DNA of 64,000 nt, taken from NCBI GenBank assembly GCA_963829505.1, contig CAWHIL010000002.1:248001-312000 (forward strand), in the 5' to 3' direction. The DNA comes from Roseiarcus sp963829505. Lineage in GTDB: Bacteria; Pseudomonadota; Alphaproteobacteria; Rhizobiales; Beijerinckiaceae. Both the position numbers and the translations under genes were made by a program. Below are positions 1-9,255 of this stretch, in pieces. A model generated the notes under the pieces. That model was not told the DNA's origin. It ran no database searches and saw only the letters and a list, made by a program, of their open reading frames with translations. Within the stretch, counting starts at the first letter, position 1. Every line of letters starts with the position of its first letter.

Positions 1-256
1 GCTCGGCGGCGCCGGCGGCGGCAAGGCGGAGCATGCGGCCGAGAAGCGCCAGCCCATCGCCGAACTCGCCCAGCGCCACTTCGCCGACCTCAAGGCGCTG
101 CTCGATCAGTTCGCCAATCCGATGACGCCCTATCTGTCGCGGCCGATCGCCAAGTTCGCGAGCCGCTTCGCCGACTACGACCATCTCGCGCGGGTGAAGG
201 AATGGTCGCTCGCGGGCGGCGCGGACGACGGGTCGGAAGCAGGAGACGCGGCATGA
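1..256 (+). CDS. addB: AddB, 3' end (partial)
   Basis: The window opens inside a plus-strand reading frame (codons from position 2) that ends at TGA 254-256. The last 84 residues include PYLSRPIAKFAS and YDHLARVKEWS, which match the C-terminus of alphaproteobacterial AddB, the exonuclease partner in the AddAB double-strand-break repair helicase-nuclease. Its stop overlaps the ATG of addA (ATGA), so the two subunits are translationally coupled. The N-terminal part lies outside the window. Confidence 0.85.
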   Translation, partial: LGGAGGGKAEHAAEKRQPIAELAQRHFADLKALLDQFANPMTPYLSRPIAKFASRFADYDHLARVKEWSLAGGADDGSEAGDAA

Positions 257-3200
257 GCCCGCGGCTCGTGATCCCCGATCTGCTACGCCGCGACCAGTCG
301 CGGGCGTCCGATCCGACCGCCTCCGCCTGGGTCTCGGCCAACGCCGGCAGCGGCAAGACGCATGTGCTCGCCCAGCGCGTGCTGAGACTGCTCCTCGACG
401 GGGCGAAGCCGTCGCAGATCCTCTGCCTCACCTTCACCAAGGCGGCCGCGGCCAACATGGCGGCGCGCGTCTTCCAGGTGCTCGCGGAGTGGACCAGCCT
501 CGACGACGGGACGCTGACCGAGAGGATCGTCGAGACCGGCGCCGGACGGCCGGGGCCGCCCGGGCTCGCCTTCGCCCGGCAGCTCTTCGCCCGCACGATC
601 GAGACGCCGGGCGGCCTCAAGATCCAGACGCTGCACGCCTTCTGCGAGCGCCTGCTGCGCCTGTTCCCGTTCGAGGCCAACGTGCCGGCGCACTTTGCGG
701 TTCTCGAGGAGCGCGAGGCGGCGGCGCTCATGGGCGAAGCGCGCGTCCGCGCGATGGCGGTTCTGAAAGCCTCCCCCGGGAGCGCCGCGGCGCTCGATCG
801 CGTCGCGCGCGAGGCCGGCGTCTTCACCTTCGACACGCTCATGGAGGAGGCCAAGCGTTTCGCCGCGACCTTCGCGGCGTTCGCCGACGCTCAGTCCTAC
901 CACGAGGCGCTGAGGCTCGGCCTCCACGTTCCCGAAGGCGAGACGGCCGCGAGCGTCGAAGCGGAGATGTTGGGCGGCGACGTCGGTCGCGCGCGCCGGC
1001 GCCAATGGGCGAAGCATCTCGAGACCGGCCACCACGACGATCGGGAGATGGCCGCGCATCTCATCGAAGCGGACGCGGCGAGCGACCGCGCCGACCGTGT
1101 GCAGGCGTTGCTCTGCGCCTTCTTCATCAAGAAGGGCGAGGAAGATCAGCGCGGTGGCGAAAAAGGCCATCTGACCGGCAAGAATCTGCGCAAGCAGCGG
1201 CCGGATCTGGAAAAGGAGCTTCAGCGCGAGCTCAGCCGACTGACCGGCTTGCGCGACCGCCGCCGCGCCGCGGAGACGCTCGAACGCACGGTGGCCGTCT
1301 TCGCCGTCGCCGCCGCCATCCTCAAGGCCTACGCCGCGATCAAGGCCGAGCGCGGCGCGCTCGATTTCGCCGACCAGATCTCGCGGACCCTTTCGCTCGT
1401 CACCCGGTCGAGCGCCGCCTGGGTGATGCACAAGCTCGACTACGGGCTCGACCATCTCCTGATCGACGAGGCGCAGGACAATTCCGCCGAACAATGGCGC
1501 ATCGTCGAGAAGCTGACCGACGAATTCTTCGCCGGCGCCGGCGCGCGGCCCCGCCTTCGCACCGTGTTCGCCGTCGGCGACGAGAAGCAGTCGATCTTCT
1601 CCTTCCAGGGCGCGGCGCCTGAATGGTTCGCGCATATGCGCCGCCACTTCGAGCGCCGCCATCGCGACGCGGAGAAGCCGTTCCATTCCGTGCCGCTGCA
1701 CTATTCGTTCCGCTCGTCGCCGACGCTCCTCGGGGCGGTCGACGAGGTTTTTGCGAGCGAGGCGGTCTGGCGGGACGTCGCGTTCGACGGCGATGAGGCG
1801 CCGGCGCACGAGGCGATTCACAAGCAACTCCAGGGCGTCGTCGAGATCTGGCCCGCGATTCCGGCCGAAAAGCCGGCCGATCCGGACGACTGGACCATGC
1901 CGCTCGACGAGCCGGCGAGCCACGCGCCCGCCGTCATCCTCGCAGGCCGGATCGCCGACGAGATCAGGCGTTTCGTGGCGCCCGGTTCGCCCGACCGGAT
2001 CGTCGATTTGAAAAGCCACGTCGTGCGCCCGGTGCGCCCGGGCGACGTGATGATCCTCGTCAGGCGGCGCAACGCCTTCTTCGAGGCGATGATCCGCGCG
2101 CTGAAGAACCGGGGGGTCAAGGTCGCCGGCGCCGACCGGCTGAAGCTTCGCGACCACATCGCCGTCATGGACCTCGTCGCGGCGGGGCGCGCCGCGCTGA
2201 CCCGCGACGACGATCTCACCCTCGCCGCGCTCCTCAAATCGCCGCTCGTCGGTCTCGACGACGACGCGCTCTACGCGCTCGCGGCCGAGCGGAAAGGCTC
2301 GCTCGCTGGCGCGCTCGCAACCTCGGACGACAAGCGCTTCGAGCGCCCCGCGCGCCAGGTCGCCGAATGGCGGCGGCGCGCCGAGAGCCTCGGCCCTTAC
2401 GACTTCTATGCGCGGATCCTCGGCGAGGACGGCGGGCGCCTGGCGCTTCTCGGGCGCCTCGGCGAGGACGCAAGAGACCCGATCGACGAATTTCTGGCGC
2501 TGGCGCTCGCCCACGAGCGCCGCGCGGCGCCCTCGCTCACCCGCTTTCTCGCCGAGATCGAGGCCGATGAACAGGAGATCAAGCGCGACCTCGAGGCCGA
2601 CAGCGAGGGCGTCAGGGTGCTGACGGTGCACGCGAGCAAGGGCCTCGAGGCGCCGATCGTGTTCCTGCCCGATACGACGGGCGCTCCGGGCGGGGGCGTG
2701 CACGATCCGAAGCTCATGCCGCTGCCGTCGCCCGACCCCGAGGCGCCGAGGCTGTTCGCCTGGGCTCGCCGGAAGGGCGAGGATTGCGAGGTCATCGCCG
2801 ACGCCCGCGAGGCAACTCGGCGGGCGCAGGACGGCGAGCACCGGCGGCTCCTCTATGTCGCGATGACCCGCGCCGCCGAGCGCCTGATTGTCTGCGGATA
2901 CGAGACCCTGAAGGGCCGGGCCAAGGGCTGCTGGCACGACCTCGTCTCCGCGAGCCTCGCGGACATGACGGGCGATGCGCCGGCGCCCTGGGACGCGAGC
3001 GAGACGATCCGCCGCTACGGCGCCGCCCTGAAAGCGGACGGCGACGGCGCCAGCGCGCCCGCGGTGCGCACGGCGGCGGACCTGCGCGGCTGGCTCCGGA
3101 CCCCTGCCCCCGAGGAGGCGCGGCCCGAACCGCGGCGGCCTTCGGACGCTATCGGCATGTCGGAGGGCGGCGCGGAACGCCGCGCCGAAGGCGTCCTCGC

Positions 3201-3684
3201 CCACGCGCTTCTCGAGCGCCTGCCCCGCGTCGCGCCCGACCGGCGGCGGTCGGCGGGGCGTTCCTTCGCGCAGGCGGAGGGAGAGGCGCTGACCGGGGAG
3301 CGGCGCGAGGCCGTTCTGGACCAGGTTCTCGCAGCCCTCGGGTCGCCCGATCTCGCCCATCTCTTCGGGCCGGGCTCGCGCGGCGAGGTCCCGTTCGAAG
3401 GCCTCGTAACGCACAAGGGCCGGGCTTTGCCGGTCTCCGGCCGGCTCGATCGGCTCGCCGTAACCGGGACGAGCATCTTCCTCGCCGACTTCAAGCTCGG
3501 CCGCCCTCCAGCCCGCCCGGAGCTGGCGCATGTCGAACAACTCGCCCTTTACGCCGCCGCTCTCGAATCGATCTATCCCGACCGTCCGCTTGACGTGGCC
3601 CTCGTCTATCTCGACGGGCCGGTTTCGCGAAAATTGTCGCAGGCTGATCTGCAGGGCGCGCTCGACGCTCTCTTAACCCTTTGA
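253..3684 (+). CDS. addA: AddA, double-strand break repair helicase-nuclease subunit
   Basis: This 1143-residue UvrD/Rep-type helicase subunit works with AddB to resect DNA ends for RecA loading. Walker A (NAGSGKTHV) is near residues 28-36. The helicase motifs LCLTFTKAAA, IDEAQDN, VGDEKQSIFSFQG, TVHASKGLEAP and YVAMTRAAERL follow in order. The C-terminal RecB-like nuclease shows GRLDRL, then LADFKLGRPP and HVEQLALYAAAL. The ATG at 253 is chosen because it overlaps the addB stop as ATGA. An ATG at 202 in the same frame would lie inside addB coding sequence. The length is normal for AddA of this class. Confidence 0.96.
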   Translation: MSPRLVIPDLLRRDQSRASDPTASAWVSANAGSGKTHVLAQRVLRLLLDGAKPSQILCLTFTKAAAANMAARVFQVLAEWTSLDDGTLTERIVETGAGRPGPPGLAFARQLFARTIETPGGLKIQTLHAFCERLLRLFPFEANVPAHFAVLEEREAAALMGEARVRAMAVLKASPGSAAALDRVAREAGVFTFDTLMEEAKRFAATFAAFADAQSYHEALRLGLHVPEGETAASVEAEMLGGDVGRARRRQWAKHLETGHHDDREMAAHLIEADAASDRADRVQALLCAFFIKKGEEDQRGGEKGHLTGKNLRKQRPDLEKELQRELSRLTGLRDRRRAAETLERTVAVFAVAAAILKAYAAIKAERGALDFADQISRTLSLVTRSSAAWVMHKLDYGLDHLLIDEAQDNSAEQWRIVEKLTDEFFAGAGARPRLRTVFAVGDEKQSIFSFQGAAPEWFAHMRRHFERRHRDAEKPFHSVPLHYSFRSSPTLLGAVDEVFASEAVWRDVAFDGDEAPAHEAIHKQLQGVVEIWPAIPAEKPADPDDWTMPLDEPASHAPAVILAGRIADEIRRFVAPGSPDRIVDLKSHVVRPVRPGDVMILVRRRNAFFEAMIRALKNRGVKVAGADRLKLRDHIAVMDLVAAGRAALTRDDDLTLAALLKSPLVGLDDDALYALAAERKGSLAGALATSDDKRFERPARQVAEWRRRAESLGPYDFYARILGEDGGRLALLGRLGEDARDPIDEFLALALAHERRAAPSLTRFLAEIEADEQEIKRDLEADSEGVRVLTVHASKGLEAPIVFLPDTTGAPGGGVHDPKLMPLPSPDPEAPRLFAWARRKGEDCEVIADAREATRRAQDGEHRRLLYVAMTRAAERLIVCGYETLKGRAKGCWHDLVSASLADMTGDAPAPWDASETIRRYGAALKADGDGASAPAVRTAADLRGWLRTPAPEEARPEPRRPSDAIGMSEGGAERRAEGVLAHALLERLPRVAPDRRRSAGRSFAQAEGEALTGERREAVLDQVLAALGSPDLAHLFGPGSRGEVPFEGLVTHKGRALPVSGRLDRLAVTGTSIFLADFKLGRPPARPELAHVEQLALYAAALESIYPDRPLDVALVYLDGPVSRKLSQADLQGALDALLTL

Positions 3685-3815
3685 TAACGCTAAAGGCGTT
3701 GATTTCGTGTTGTTCGCGCAACAGTCAAGTCAAAAGGGCTCGCCTTGAGGAAGTCGCATTTGGTCCCCAGCGTCCCGCCCCCGATGAGAGGCAGGTCAGG
3801 ACAGAGGCCCAGAGG

Positions 3816-5249
3816 GTGAGGGCCGGGGGATTTGAGCGCGCGGCTTTGGCGCGCGCGTTTTGGCGCGCGTCCGGAGCCTTCATTGCAGCGGCTGGGCTTG
3901 CGCTCGCCCTTGCGCCCCTCGATGCCGCGTCCGCCGCGGAAAAACAGCCCTCCGGCATGGTCCGCTACACCCATCCCGTCTACAAGAACGGCAAGTTGAT
4001 GCTGTGGCACGGCGCCTGGCGAGGCTCTGCGGCCCGCAACACTGTCGCCCGAGCCGCGCCGGCGAAAGCCCCGCCCCCTGCGCCAACCGCCGCCAAGGCT
4101 GCGTCTCCGGCGCCGGCCGCCGCAGCGAAGGCGGCGCCCATCCCCCCGGCCCCGCCCGCGCCTGCCGCTGCGGCGGCAGTCCCCGCCGCGGCTTCGGCCG
4201 TCGCCGCCCCTGCCGCCGCCCAAGCCGCCTCCGCCCCCGCGACGCCGCTCGCCGCGCTCAAACCCTTCTCCATCATCGCCGATCCCGGCGACCTCACGGC
4301 AAGCCGGATGGCGCGCGAATTCGTTGAAGTCCTTTCCGAGCAAGGGGTTCAGGGCCGCGAGATCGTCGGCGCCACCTCGCCGACCGGCGTCGCCAAGGTC
4401 ATGCGCGCCGACATGGCCGATTTCGCCATTGTGACGCTCGATTCGCTTGCGGTGAGCGTGAAATATCAGCCGGACTGGCCAAAGCGGGTTCTTCTCGTCG
4501 CCCCCCTCGCGCCCGAGACGATCGAGGTGATCGCGCCGAAAGAGGTCAAGTCGGTCAACGACCTCAACGGCAAGTCGGTCGGCTTCGGCGACGCCGACGG
4601 CACGACCGGGATCAGCGCCAAGCTCCTGTTCTCGCGGCTCGGCGTCAACGTCAACGCGGTCTATGAGCCTCTGACCGACGCACTGGCGGCGATGCAGTCG
4701 GGCAAGCTCGACGCCGTCTTCGTTCTCGGCGGCAGGGACGCGAACGCGCTCGACAGCTTCGGCGGCGACGACGGGCGGTTCCATCTCGTTCCGATCCCCT
4801 GGTCGGCCCAGCTCGAACAGGTTTATGCGCCCGCGCGGATCGCGGCCGCCGAGCGCCCGAACCTCATTGCGGCCAACGACGCGGTCGAAACGGTCGCCGA
4901 GCCGATGGCCCTCGTCGCCATCGACGCCGCAGCGGGATCGCCGCGCTGCGACGGGCTCGGCAAGGTGGCGCGCGCCTTCTTTGACAATTATGAAGCGATC
5001 CTCGAAAACGGCCGGGACGCCAACTGGCGCGACGTCAATCTCGCCGCCGGCGCGGTCGTCGCCAATGCCGACTGGCCTCGCCTGACGGCGGCGCAAGGCT
5101 GGATCGACGAACACAAGACCTCGGGCAACAACTCGCTCGAGGTGTTTCGCGCCGCAGCCAAGGCGGCTGAAGCCAGCGGCGGTCCGAAGGCCGAGGATTC
5201 CGATCGGCTCTACGACAGCCTGACGCGCTGGCGCGGCCTGATGCAATAA
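3816..5249 (+). CDS. TAXI family TRAP transporter solute-binding protein
   Basis: This is a predicted periplasmic receptor of 477 residues. From the GTG at 3816 the protein begins with a signal-peptide-like segment (AFIAAAGLALALAPLDAASAA). An Ala/Pro-rich linker of about 90 residues follows, then the TAXI/NMT1-like fold with GDLTASRMAREF, LNGKSVGFGDADGTTG and LTDALAAMQSGKLDAVF. TAXI receptors bind small acids for TRAP permeases, but no permease gene is adjacent, so the ligand is unknown. The frame stays open upstream to 3681, but that extension would put 45 unrelated residues before the signal peptide. A Sel1-like gene follows after 13 bases. Confidence 0.75.
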   Translation: MRAGGFERAALARAFWRASGAFIAAAGLALALAPLDAASAAEKQPSGMVRYTHPVYKNGKLMLWHGAWRGSAARNTVARAAPAKAPPPAPTAAKAASPAPAAAAKAAPIPPAPPAPAAAAAVPAAASAVAAPAAAQAASAPATPLAALKPFSIIADPGDLTASRMAREFVEVLSEQGVQGREIVGATSPTGVAKVMRADMADFAIVTLDSLAVSVKYQPDWPKRVLLVAPLAPETIEVIAPKEVKSVNDLNGKSVGFGDADGTTGISAKLLFSRLGVNVNAVYEPLTDALAAMQSGKLDAVFVLGGRDANALDSFGGDDGRFHLVPIPWSAQLEQVYAPARIAAAERPNLIAANDAVETVAEPMALVAIDAAAGSPRCDGLGKVARAFFDNYEAILENGRDANWRDVNLAAGAVVANADWPRLTAAQGWIDEHKTSGNNSLEVFRAAAKAAEASGGPKAEDSDRLYDSLTRWRGLMQ

Positions 5250-5262
5250 GGAGGACGCCGCC

Positions 5263-5842
5263 CTGCCACTCGTATGGAAAGTCGTCGCGGGCGCAATCGC
5301 GGGCTTATGCGCCGCGCTCCTCGCGATCGCATTTCTGCCGCGCATCGACGCCTCGAGCGCCTCGCAGAAGGCCGCCGTCGACCAGCCGGTCTTCGTCACT
5401 CAGACTGTCGTGGCGGCGCCGGAGCCGCCGAAACCCGCCTCGAAAGCCGCCATCGCCAAGGACGCGATCAAGAAACTCGCGGTCGCCCTGCGCGGGGCGA
5501 GCGTGGACGCGCCTCGCGATTCGGGCGTCGACCCGAACTCCCATCGCGTCGCTTTCGATCCCCATCGACGACGCGCGCCGCCTCTGCGCCGCGGGCCTCA
5601 TCGCCTTCGCCAAGGGCGACATCGCCGTCGCGCGCGCCCTTCTCCGGCGCGCCGCCGAAGCGGGCGACCCGCGGGCGCTGATGGCGCTCGGCGACACCTA
5701 TGACCCCACGACGCTCTCCCGGCTCGGCGCGCTCGGCCTCAAGGGCGACGAGAAGCTGGCCCGCGTCTACTACACCCGCGCGGCCGCGGCCGGCGTCGGC
5801 GGCGCGAGAGAGCGGATGGCCTCGCTCGCCATCGTGCAATAG
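5263..5842 (+). pseudogene. Sel1/TPR-like membrane-anchored protein, frameshifted
   Basis: Frame 1 from 5263 encodes a hydrophobic anchor (VVAGAIAGLCAALLAIAFLP) and a Pro/Ala/Lys stretch. From about 5540 only frame 2 is sensible: IPIDDARRLCAAGLIAFAKG, then LLRRAAEAGDPRALMALGDTYD and ARVYYTRAAAAG, typical of Sel1/TPR repeats, ending at TAG 5840-5842. A one-base indel somewhere in 5460-5565 would join them. The only start near the strong Shine-Dalgarno AAGGAGG is CTG at 5263, eight bases downstream. It follows the TAXI receptor at 13 bases, so it is probably in the same transcript. Function unknown; either a real frameshift or a sequence error. Confidence 0.6.
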
Positions 5843-5919
5843 GGGCGAAGCTCGCTCTCGTCGAACGCCGCATGGAGGCGCAACGCGGCGAGGGGTGACC
5901 TCCGCGTGCCGCTCGCGTC

Positions 5920-6612
5920 TCAAAAATCCAAATTCGCGTAGGTCTCGCTCGGCGCGACGCCGGGCAGGCGGTCGGCGAGGAGCACGCGGAACGAGGGCCG
6001 CGACTTGACGCGCGCGTACCAGAGGCGCGCGGTCTCGTTCTCCTCCCACGGCGCGTCGCCGAGATAGTCGAGGCAGGAGAGATGCGCCGCCGCCGCGAGG
6101 TCGGCGACGGTCAGGCGGTCGCCGGCGAGCCAGTTGCGGCTGCGGATCAGGTGGCCGATGTAGCGCAGATGATAGCGGGCGTTGGAGCGCGCCGCGCGCA
6201 CCGTCTCCATGTCGGGCCCGCCGCCGCCCTCGCCCGGACGCATGAAGCGCTTGAAGATCTTCTCGCGCACGATCCATTGGCTCGTCTCGTTGAAGAACTT
6301 GACGTTGAACCAGGCGGCGAGCCGCCGCGCCTCGGCGCGTCCGCCGGGGTCCTCGGGCAGGAGCCGCCGGTCGCCGAGCGCCAGCCCTCGGGTCTCGTCG
6401 AGATATTCGGCGATCACGTCGGGGCCCGGCACGACGGGCGGATGATCCTCGACGAGGACCGGGGTCGCTCCCTCGGCCGCCATCAGGAGAAACTCGCGCC
6501 GGCGCTCCCAGGCGCGCTCCTCGACGAGCCTCGGCTCGATCCCCATTTCTCCCAGAATCAGGCGGACGAAGCGGGAATGCGGGCAGAAGGGATGGTGATA
6601 GAGGATGACCAT
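5920..6612 (-). CDS. Glutathione S-transferase family protein
   Basis: This 230-residue cytosolic protein starts MVILYHHPFCPHSRFVRLI, the thioredoxin-fold glutathione-binding domain of the GST family. The cis-Pro segment is GATPVLVEDHPPVVPGPDVIAEYL, with the typical acidic glutathione-contact region. The helical C-terminal domain contains WLAGDRLTVADLAAAAHLS, the conserved N-capping box of GSTs. The substrate cannot be told from sequence. It faces a flavin reductase gene on the same strand 134 bases away and may be transcribed separately. Confidence 0.88.
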   Translation of the reverse strand: MVILYHHPFCPHSRFVRLILGEMGIEPRLVEERAWERRREFLLMAAEGATPVLVEDHPPVVPGPDVIAEYLDETRGLALGDRRLLPEDPGGRAEARRLAAWFNVKFFNETSQWIVREKIFKRFMRPGEGGGGPDMETVRAARSNARYHLRYIGHLIRSRNWLAGDRLTVADLAAAAHLSCLDYLGDAPWEENETARLWYARVKSRPSFRVLLADRLPGVAPSETYANLDF

Positions 6613-6746
6613 TGCGATCCGGAGGAGGATGGGCTTTGTGAAGCGGGCCGACCCTTTCTCGGGTCCGCGCGTTCATCCCTGAAATGCCGCCTCGCGGGTT
6701 AATCGGAGGTTAACCCGAAGGCGATCGCGCGGGCGGCAGGGCGCGA

Positions 6747-7280
6747 TCAGCCGGCGGGGAAGTAGGCGCCGCGCGCATGGGCGAGCACGGGCTCGTCGAC
6801 ACCTTCCTCGAGGCTCACGACCGCGCCGAGCACGATGGCGTGCGAGTGGCGCTCGATCACCTCTTCGACGAGACAGTCGAAGGCCGAGACCGCGTCGACG
6901 AGGATCGGCGCGCCGGTCGCGAGCGTCGTCCAGCGCGCACCGTCGAAGCGGCGGACCCCATGGACGCCGCCGCGTCCGCTGAACCGGTGAGCCACGTCCT
7001 CGTGCCGCGCCGCGAGCAGGCTGACCGAGAAGGCGCGCGTTTGACGCAGCCTGACCAGCGTCGAGGACGTGCGCGACAGGCAGACGACGAGCGTCGGCGG
7101 CGTCAGCGACAGCGACGCGAGCGCGACGACCGTGCACCCCACGCGGTCCGCCCCGTCGCCCGAGGCGACGACCGCGACGCCTGAGGCGAGCGTCCGCATC
7201 GCTCTGCGGAAGGCGGCGCCGTCGACGTGATGCACGCGCCGCTCGCTCAACCGCGGGCTCCGCGGAGAAACTTGCCGCAT
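6747..7280 (-). CDS. Flavin reductase family protein
   Basis: The 177-residue product has the FMN-binding split-barrel pattern of NAD(P)H:flavin reductases. FRRAMRTLASGVAVVAS and GCTVVALASLSLTPPTLVV form the flavin-binding strand and loop, and FSVSLLAARHEDVAHRFSG matches the family. Such enzymes supply reduced FMN to two-component monooxygenases; no monooxygenase is nearby, so the partner is unknown. The ATG at 7280 has no clear ribosome-binding site. A GTG at 7235 (VHHVDGAAFRRAM) would also keep the whole domain. Confidence 0.82.
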   Translation of the reverse strand: MRQVSPRSPRLSERRVHHVDGAAFRRAMRTLASGVAVVASGDGADRVGCTVVALASLSLTPPTLVVCLSRTSSTLVRLRQTRAFSVSLLAARHEDVAHRFSGRGGVHGVRRFDGARWTTLATGAPILVDAVSAFDCLVEEVIERHSHAIVLGAVVSLEEGVDEPVLAHARGAYFPAG

Positions 7281-7384
7281 CGGCGTACGGCGTCGAAAGC
7301 GCTCATCGGGTCACCGCCGTCTCGCAATGGATTGCCGCCAGTTGCGGCGGCGTCCGGCCGGAAGTCAAGCTGGCGAAACCGGCC

Positions 7385-8161
7385 TCAGGCGAGCGCGATC
7401 GCCGAGACGAGCCGGCCGTAGTCGGGTTCGCGCCGGTGGGTCGTGCGGCGATAGCTGAAGAAGCGCGCTTCGTCCGCATAGGTGTCGAGGCCGAGGTCCT
7501 CGAAACGGCCGACGCCCGCGGCCGCGACGCGCTCGGCGATGAAGGCCTTGAGGTCGAACATTGCGTGGCCGTGCCTCAGGCTCGGCGCGAAGAACCGCGC
7601 CGTTGTCTCGCCAGCCGCAGCGAACGCGGCGACGAACTCCGGCCCGACCTCGTAGGACGCCTGCGCGATGCAGGGGCCGAGCGCCGCCGAGATCGCCGCG
7701 CGCCGCGCGCCGAGCCGCTCCATCGCGGCGACCGTCGCCTCGATGATTCCGTTGAGCGCCCCCTTCCATCCGGCGTGCGCCGCGCCGACGACGCGGGCCT
7801 CGGGATCGGCGAAAAGGATCATGCCGCAATCGGCCCCGGTGACGCCGAGCGCGAAGCCGGGCGTCGCGGTCGCGACGCCGTCGCAGCGGGGACGCTTGCC
7901 AGCGTCCCACGGGCCTGCGAGGACGAGCGCGTCGGACGAATGGATCTGGTAGGGCACGGCGAGACGGTCGGCCGCGACGCGGAGCGCGTCCGCCATCCGC
8001 GCGCGGTTGGCCGCCACCGCCTCCGGCGCGTCGCGCGAGCCCACGCCGCCGTTGAGCGTTGCATAGACGCCGTTCGAAACCCCGCCGGCACGGGTGAAGA
8101 AGGCGTGGACGACGCCGGGAAGCTCGAGCGTGCGGGCGGTGAGGAAGGGAGCGGCGCTCAA
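7385..8161 (-). CDS. pgeF: Laccase-domain protein PgeF/YfiH
   Basis: This 258-residue member of the Cu-oxidase_4 family (formerly multicopper polyphenol oxidase) is now known for cytosolic purine nucleoside phosphorylase or muramic-peptide editing activity. The conserved metal-ligand and active-site motifs are visible: GVTGADCGMILF, VGAAHAGWKGALNGI and ALGPCIAQASYEVG. The start is a TTG at 8161-8159 that overlaps the midA stop as TTGA. This makes pgeF the third gene of an lgt-midA-pgeF operon. The frame is open far upstream inside midA, but that extension is not midA-related and is rejected. Confidence 0.9.
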   Translation of the reverse strand: MSAAPFLTARTLELPGVVHAFFTRAGGVSNGVYATLNGGVGSRDAPEAVAANRARMADALRVAADRLAVPYQIHSSDALVLAGPWDAGKRPRCDGVATATPGFALGVTGADCGMILFADPEARVVGAAHAGWKGALNGIIEATVAAMERLGARRAAISAALGPCIAQASYEVGPEFVAAFAAAGETTARFFAPSLRHGHAMFDLKAFIAERVAAAGVGRFEDLGLDTYADEARFFSYRRTTHRREPDYGRLVSAIALA

Positions 8162-9255
8162 GCCGGCCGCGCCGCCGCCAGGGGATGGAAGCCCGGCGGC
8201 GCGGCAAGCGCCCGATTGGCGATCGCCATGACCTTGAACAGCCCGCCCATCTCGCCCTTGCCCTTGCCGACGAGGCGGTTGCGCGCCTGGCCGAGCTCCT
8301 CCGCCCGCTCCGGCCCGGCGCGATCGGCGAGCGCCTTGGTCCTGAGGTCGACGCCGATCCCGCGCAGGAAATCGCCCTGGTCGATGGGCCCGTAGACGGC
8401 GGCGCCGGTCGCCGCGGCGCTGCGCGCCATGGCGGCGAAATCGACGTGCGCGGTGAGGTCGCATTCGCCGGGCATGGCGAGCGCATCGACATAGCGGTGG
8501 GCGCGGAGCGCCTGCAGGGTGTCGCCGATCCCGGTGACGGTGTGGCCGTAGTCGATCAGGAGCGCCGCGCCTGTCCCCCTGACGAGCCGGGCGCCGAGCT
8601 CGAACATGAAGCGGTGCCCGGCCGGATTGACCTCGAGCACCTCGCCCTCGCGGGCGACGCCGCGAATATAGGGCTCGGGATCCGGCGCAACGTCGAAGGC
8701 GAGCGCTCCCGTTTCGTCGAGGCGCACCACGCGTTCGCGCCATTGCCCGTTCGTCCGCACGAACTGTCGAACCGGCAGGGCGTCGAGGAACTCGTTGCCG
8801 ATTACGATCGAGGGCCCCTCGGGGATCTCCTTCAGCGTCTGCGCCCAGGCGATCGCGACGCCCGCGTCGAGGAGGAGCTCGTGCTGGATCGAAGCGAGCG
8901 CCGGGCTCGTCTCGAGGAGCCAGACGTCGAGCGCCGCGCGGAACTCGGGAACGATGCGCGCCGCGCGCAAGGCGTCGCTCATCAGGGTTCCCCGCCCCGG
9001 CCCGAGCTCGATGAATTTGACCGGGTTCGGCGACCCCATCTTCGTCCACACCTCGGCGGCCCAGAGGCCGATCAGCTCGCCGAACATCTGCGAGATTTCC
9101 GGCGAAGTGGTGAAGTCGCCCGTCGCCCCGAACGGGTCGCGGTTCATGTAATAGCCGAATTCTGGATGGGCGAGCGCAAGCTCCATGTAGCGTTCGACCG
9201 TGATCGGCCCTTTGTGGCCGATCAGCGCCTTCAGCTCGCCGAGAAGTGTCGTCAT
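8158..9255 (-). CDS. MidA-family SAM-dependent methyltransferase
   Basis: The 365-residue protein belongs to the NDUFAF7/MidA (former DUF185) class I methyltransferases. Diagnostic stretches are ITVERYMELALAHPEFGYYM, FTTSPEISQMFGELIG, the glycine loop FIELGPGRGTLMSDALRA, and IGNEFLDALPVRQFVR. Eukaryotic relatives methylate an arginine of a complex I subunit; the bacterial substrate is not established. The ATG at 9255 directly abuts the lgt stop (9256-9258), and the TGA overlaps the pgeF start, so the three genes are tightly coupled. Confidence 0.92.
   Translation of the reverse strand: MTTLLGELKALIGHKGPITVERYMELALAHPEFGYYMNRDPFGATGDFTTSPEISQMFGELIGLWAAEVWTKMGSPNPVKFIELGPGRGTLMSDALRAARIVPEFRAALDVWLLETSPALASIQHELLLDAGVAIAWAQTLKEIPEGPSIVIGNEFLDALPVRQFVRTNGQWRERVVRLDETGALAFDVAPDPEPYIRGVAREGEVLEVNPAGHRFMFELGARLVRGTGAALLIDYGHTVTGIGDTLQALRAHRYVDALAMPGECDLTAHVDFAAMARSAAATGAAVYGPIDQGDFLRGIGVDLRTKALADRAGPERAEELGQARNRLVGKGKGEMGGLFKVMAIANRALAAPPGFHPLAAARPA

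Noticed and set aside
283..3540. A 1085-codon open frame antisense to addA
   Set aside because: High GC content keeps antisense frames open. The sense strand carries full helicase-nuclease motifs, while the antisense protein is low-complexity with no recognisable domain.
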